Positions 7,538 through 7,887 of a stretch of DNA of 7,887 bases are shown here, piece by piece. The stretch is from NCBI GenBank assembly GCA_027415455.1, contig DAIBSV010000033.1:1-7887 (forward strand), read 5' to 3'. The notes beneath the pieces were generated by a model. That model ran no database searches and had not been told where the DNA came from. It was given only the letters and a program-made list of their open reading frames with translations. The translations under genes were made by a program, and so were the position numbers. The number at the start of each line of letters is the position of its first letter. The stretch's first letter is position 1. This stretch comes from Nitrospirota bacterium. GTDB taxonomy: Bacteria > Nitrospirota_A > Leptospirillia > Leptospirillales > Leptospirillaceae.

Positions 7538-7542
7538 CTCCT
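7538..7542 (-). promoter_or_regulatory. Ribosome binding site of the lpd-like gene
   Basis: AGGAG on the minus strand lies seven bases before the ATG at 7530. It decides the start against in-frame upstream codons that fall in the transposase remnant. I see no clear -35/-10 pair between 7543 and 7660. Confidence 0.7.
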
Positions 7543-7547
7543 CTGTT

Positions 7548-7887
7548 TCAGGTTGTGACTGCTCCCCGCCCTGAAGGGCGGAGCTTCCAGGCGCGCTGCG
7601 CCAAAGACTCCGGCCCGAGTCTCAGGATGTTTCCGGCGGCGTTGACGTCCAGGGGAAGGTCCGGTCCGCAGCGGGAACAGTTCTGGGACGTGTCCGACGG
7701 TCTCAGCTCTCCGGCGAAGATCTTTCCGTATTCGCCGGCGGGTCCGCTGGCCGTCTTGCGGAAGCAATCCGTCCGCCGGTTCACGACCTTCTGGCGTGTC
7801 TCGGCAAGTGCTTTCTTTTTGCGTTCCCTCTCCGGGCCACCTCCTGGCGGACCTGGGAATGGACCCGGGCGAACTCCAGGCACCGGT
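7548..7887 (-). pseudogene. tnpB: Decayed TnpB (OrfB) of an IS200/IS605-type element, deletions and frameshifts, runs off the window
   Basis: TnpB is an RNA-guided nuclease encoded by IS200/IS605-family elements. Recognisable pieces in order are VHSQVRQEVARR in one frame near 7850, then in a second frame KKKALAETRQKVVNRRTD, EYGKIFAGEL, TSQNCSRCG and LDVNAAGNILRLG, and finally EAPPFRAGSSHN in a third frame at 7552-7587. The second-frame reading is open from 7883 (GTG) to the stop at 7548 and gives 111 residues. Conserved blocks normally tens of residues apart are nearly joined: GEL is followed almost directly by TSQNCSRCG, and the zinc ribbon keeps only one CxxC before LDVNAA. The RuvC-I aspartate region is absent from the window. 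The protein is therefore almost surely non-functional. The element's other parts lie beyond 7887 or are lost. Confidence 0.8.
7561..7584 (-). repeat. Right-end type hairpin of the IS200/IS605 remnant
   Basis: The arms CCGCCC and GGGCGG pair perfectly around a TGAA loop (7565 to about 7580). They extend with GCT and AGC after a two-base bulge. In TnpB-type elements an imperfect palindrome of this kind overlaps the 3' end of tnpB and encodes its EAPPFRAG-like tail, as it does here in the third frame. The hairpin ends about 30 bases before the lpd-like start codon. Confidence 0.65.

Noticed and set aside
7531..7767. Extended N-terminus for the lpd-like protein
   Set aside because: The in-frame extension reads tnpB remnant sequence, including its EAPPFRAG tail; the strong ribosome site and the family's usual N-terminus support the ATG at 7530.
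7548..7887. Domesticated nuclease-dead TnpB regulator
   Set aside because: Such regulators keep a nearly full-length protein; this remnant has lost large blocks and is split across three frames.

Overview
This is a GC-rich bacterial window with dense coding and clear Shine-Dalgarno sites. One sensory gene (or split gene) runs on the plus strand and fills the left third. A metabolic gene block runs on the minus strand, and a decayed transposase gene sits at the right edge. Nothing fixes the species. The composition, the cyclic-di-GMP protein and the IS200/IS605-type remnant fit a free-living, probably Gram-negative bacterium, but this is weak inference.

Region 1 to 2792 (plus strand) encodes a multi-sensor cyclic-di-GMP enzyme that enters from outside the window. 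The domains in order are the C-terminal half of a PAS domain with LOV-type flavin-contact residues, a GGDEF domain (diguanylate cyclase), a globin-coupled-sensor domain with its proximal histidine, a GAF-like domain, an EAL domain (phosphodiesterase) with all usual catalytic residues, and a C-terminal CZB-like putative zinc-binding module. The reading frame breaks between GGDEF and globin, next to a run of seven C (728-734). One missing C would explain it. The locus is therefore a frameshifted gene, a sequencing error, a slippage site, or two overlapping genes. I list the two reading frames as separate CDSs and the junction as its own feature.

Region 2793 to 2917 is a short convergent intergenic gap. 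It holds a small inverted repeat and an A8/T8 tract but no convincing terminator.

Region 2918 to 7530 (minus strand) reads, in transcription order, as a lipoamide dehydrogenase-like flavoprotein (7530-6142), a GH15 glucoamylase without a signal peptide (6063-3700), and an SDR with glucose 1-dehydrogenase signatures (3703-2918). The last two overlap by four bases (TTGA), so their translation is probably coupled. Together they suggest an intracellular route from glycogen or maltodextrin to free glucose and then to gluconolactone, making NAD(P)H. The link of the flavoprotein to this route is positional only.

Region 7548 to 7887 (minus strand) is a remnant of an IS200/IS605-type tnpB, with internal deletions and frameshifts. 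Its right-end hairpin is still recognisable and ends about 30 bases before the flavoprotein start codon.
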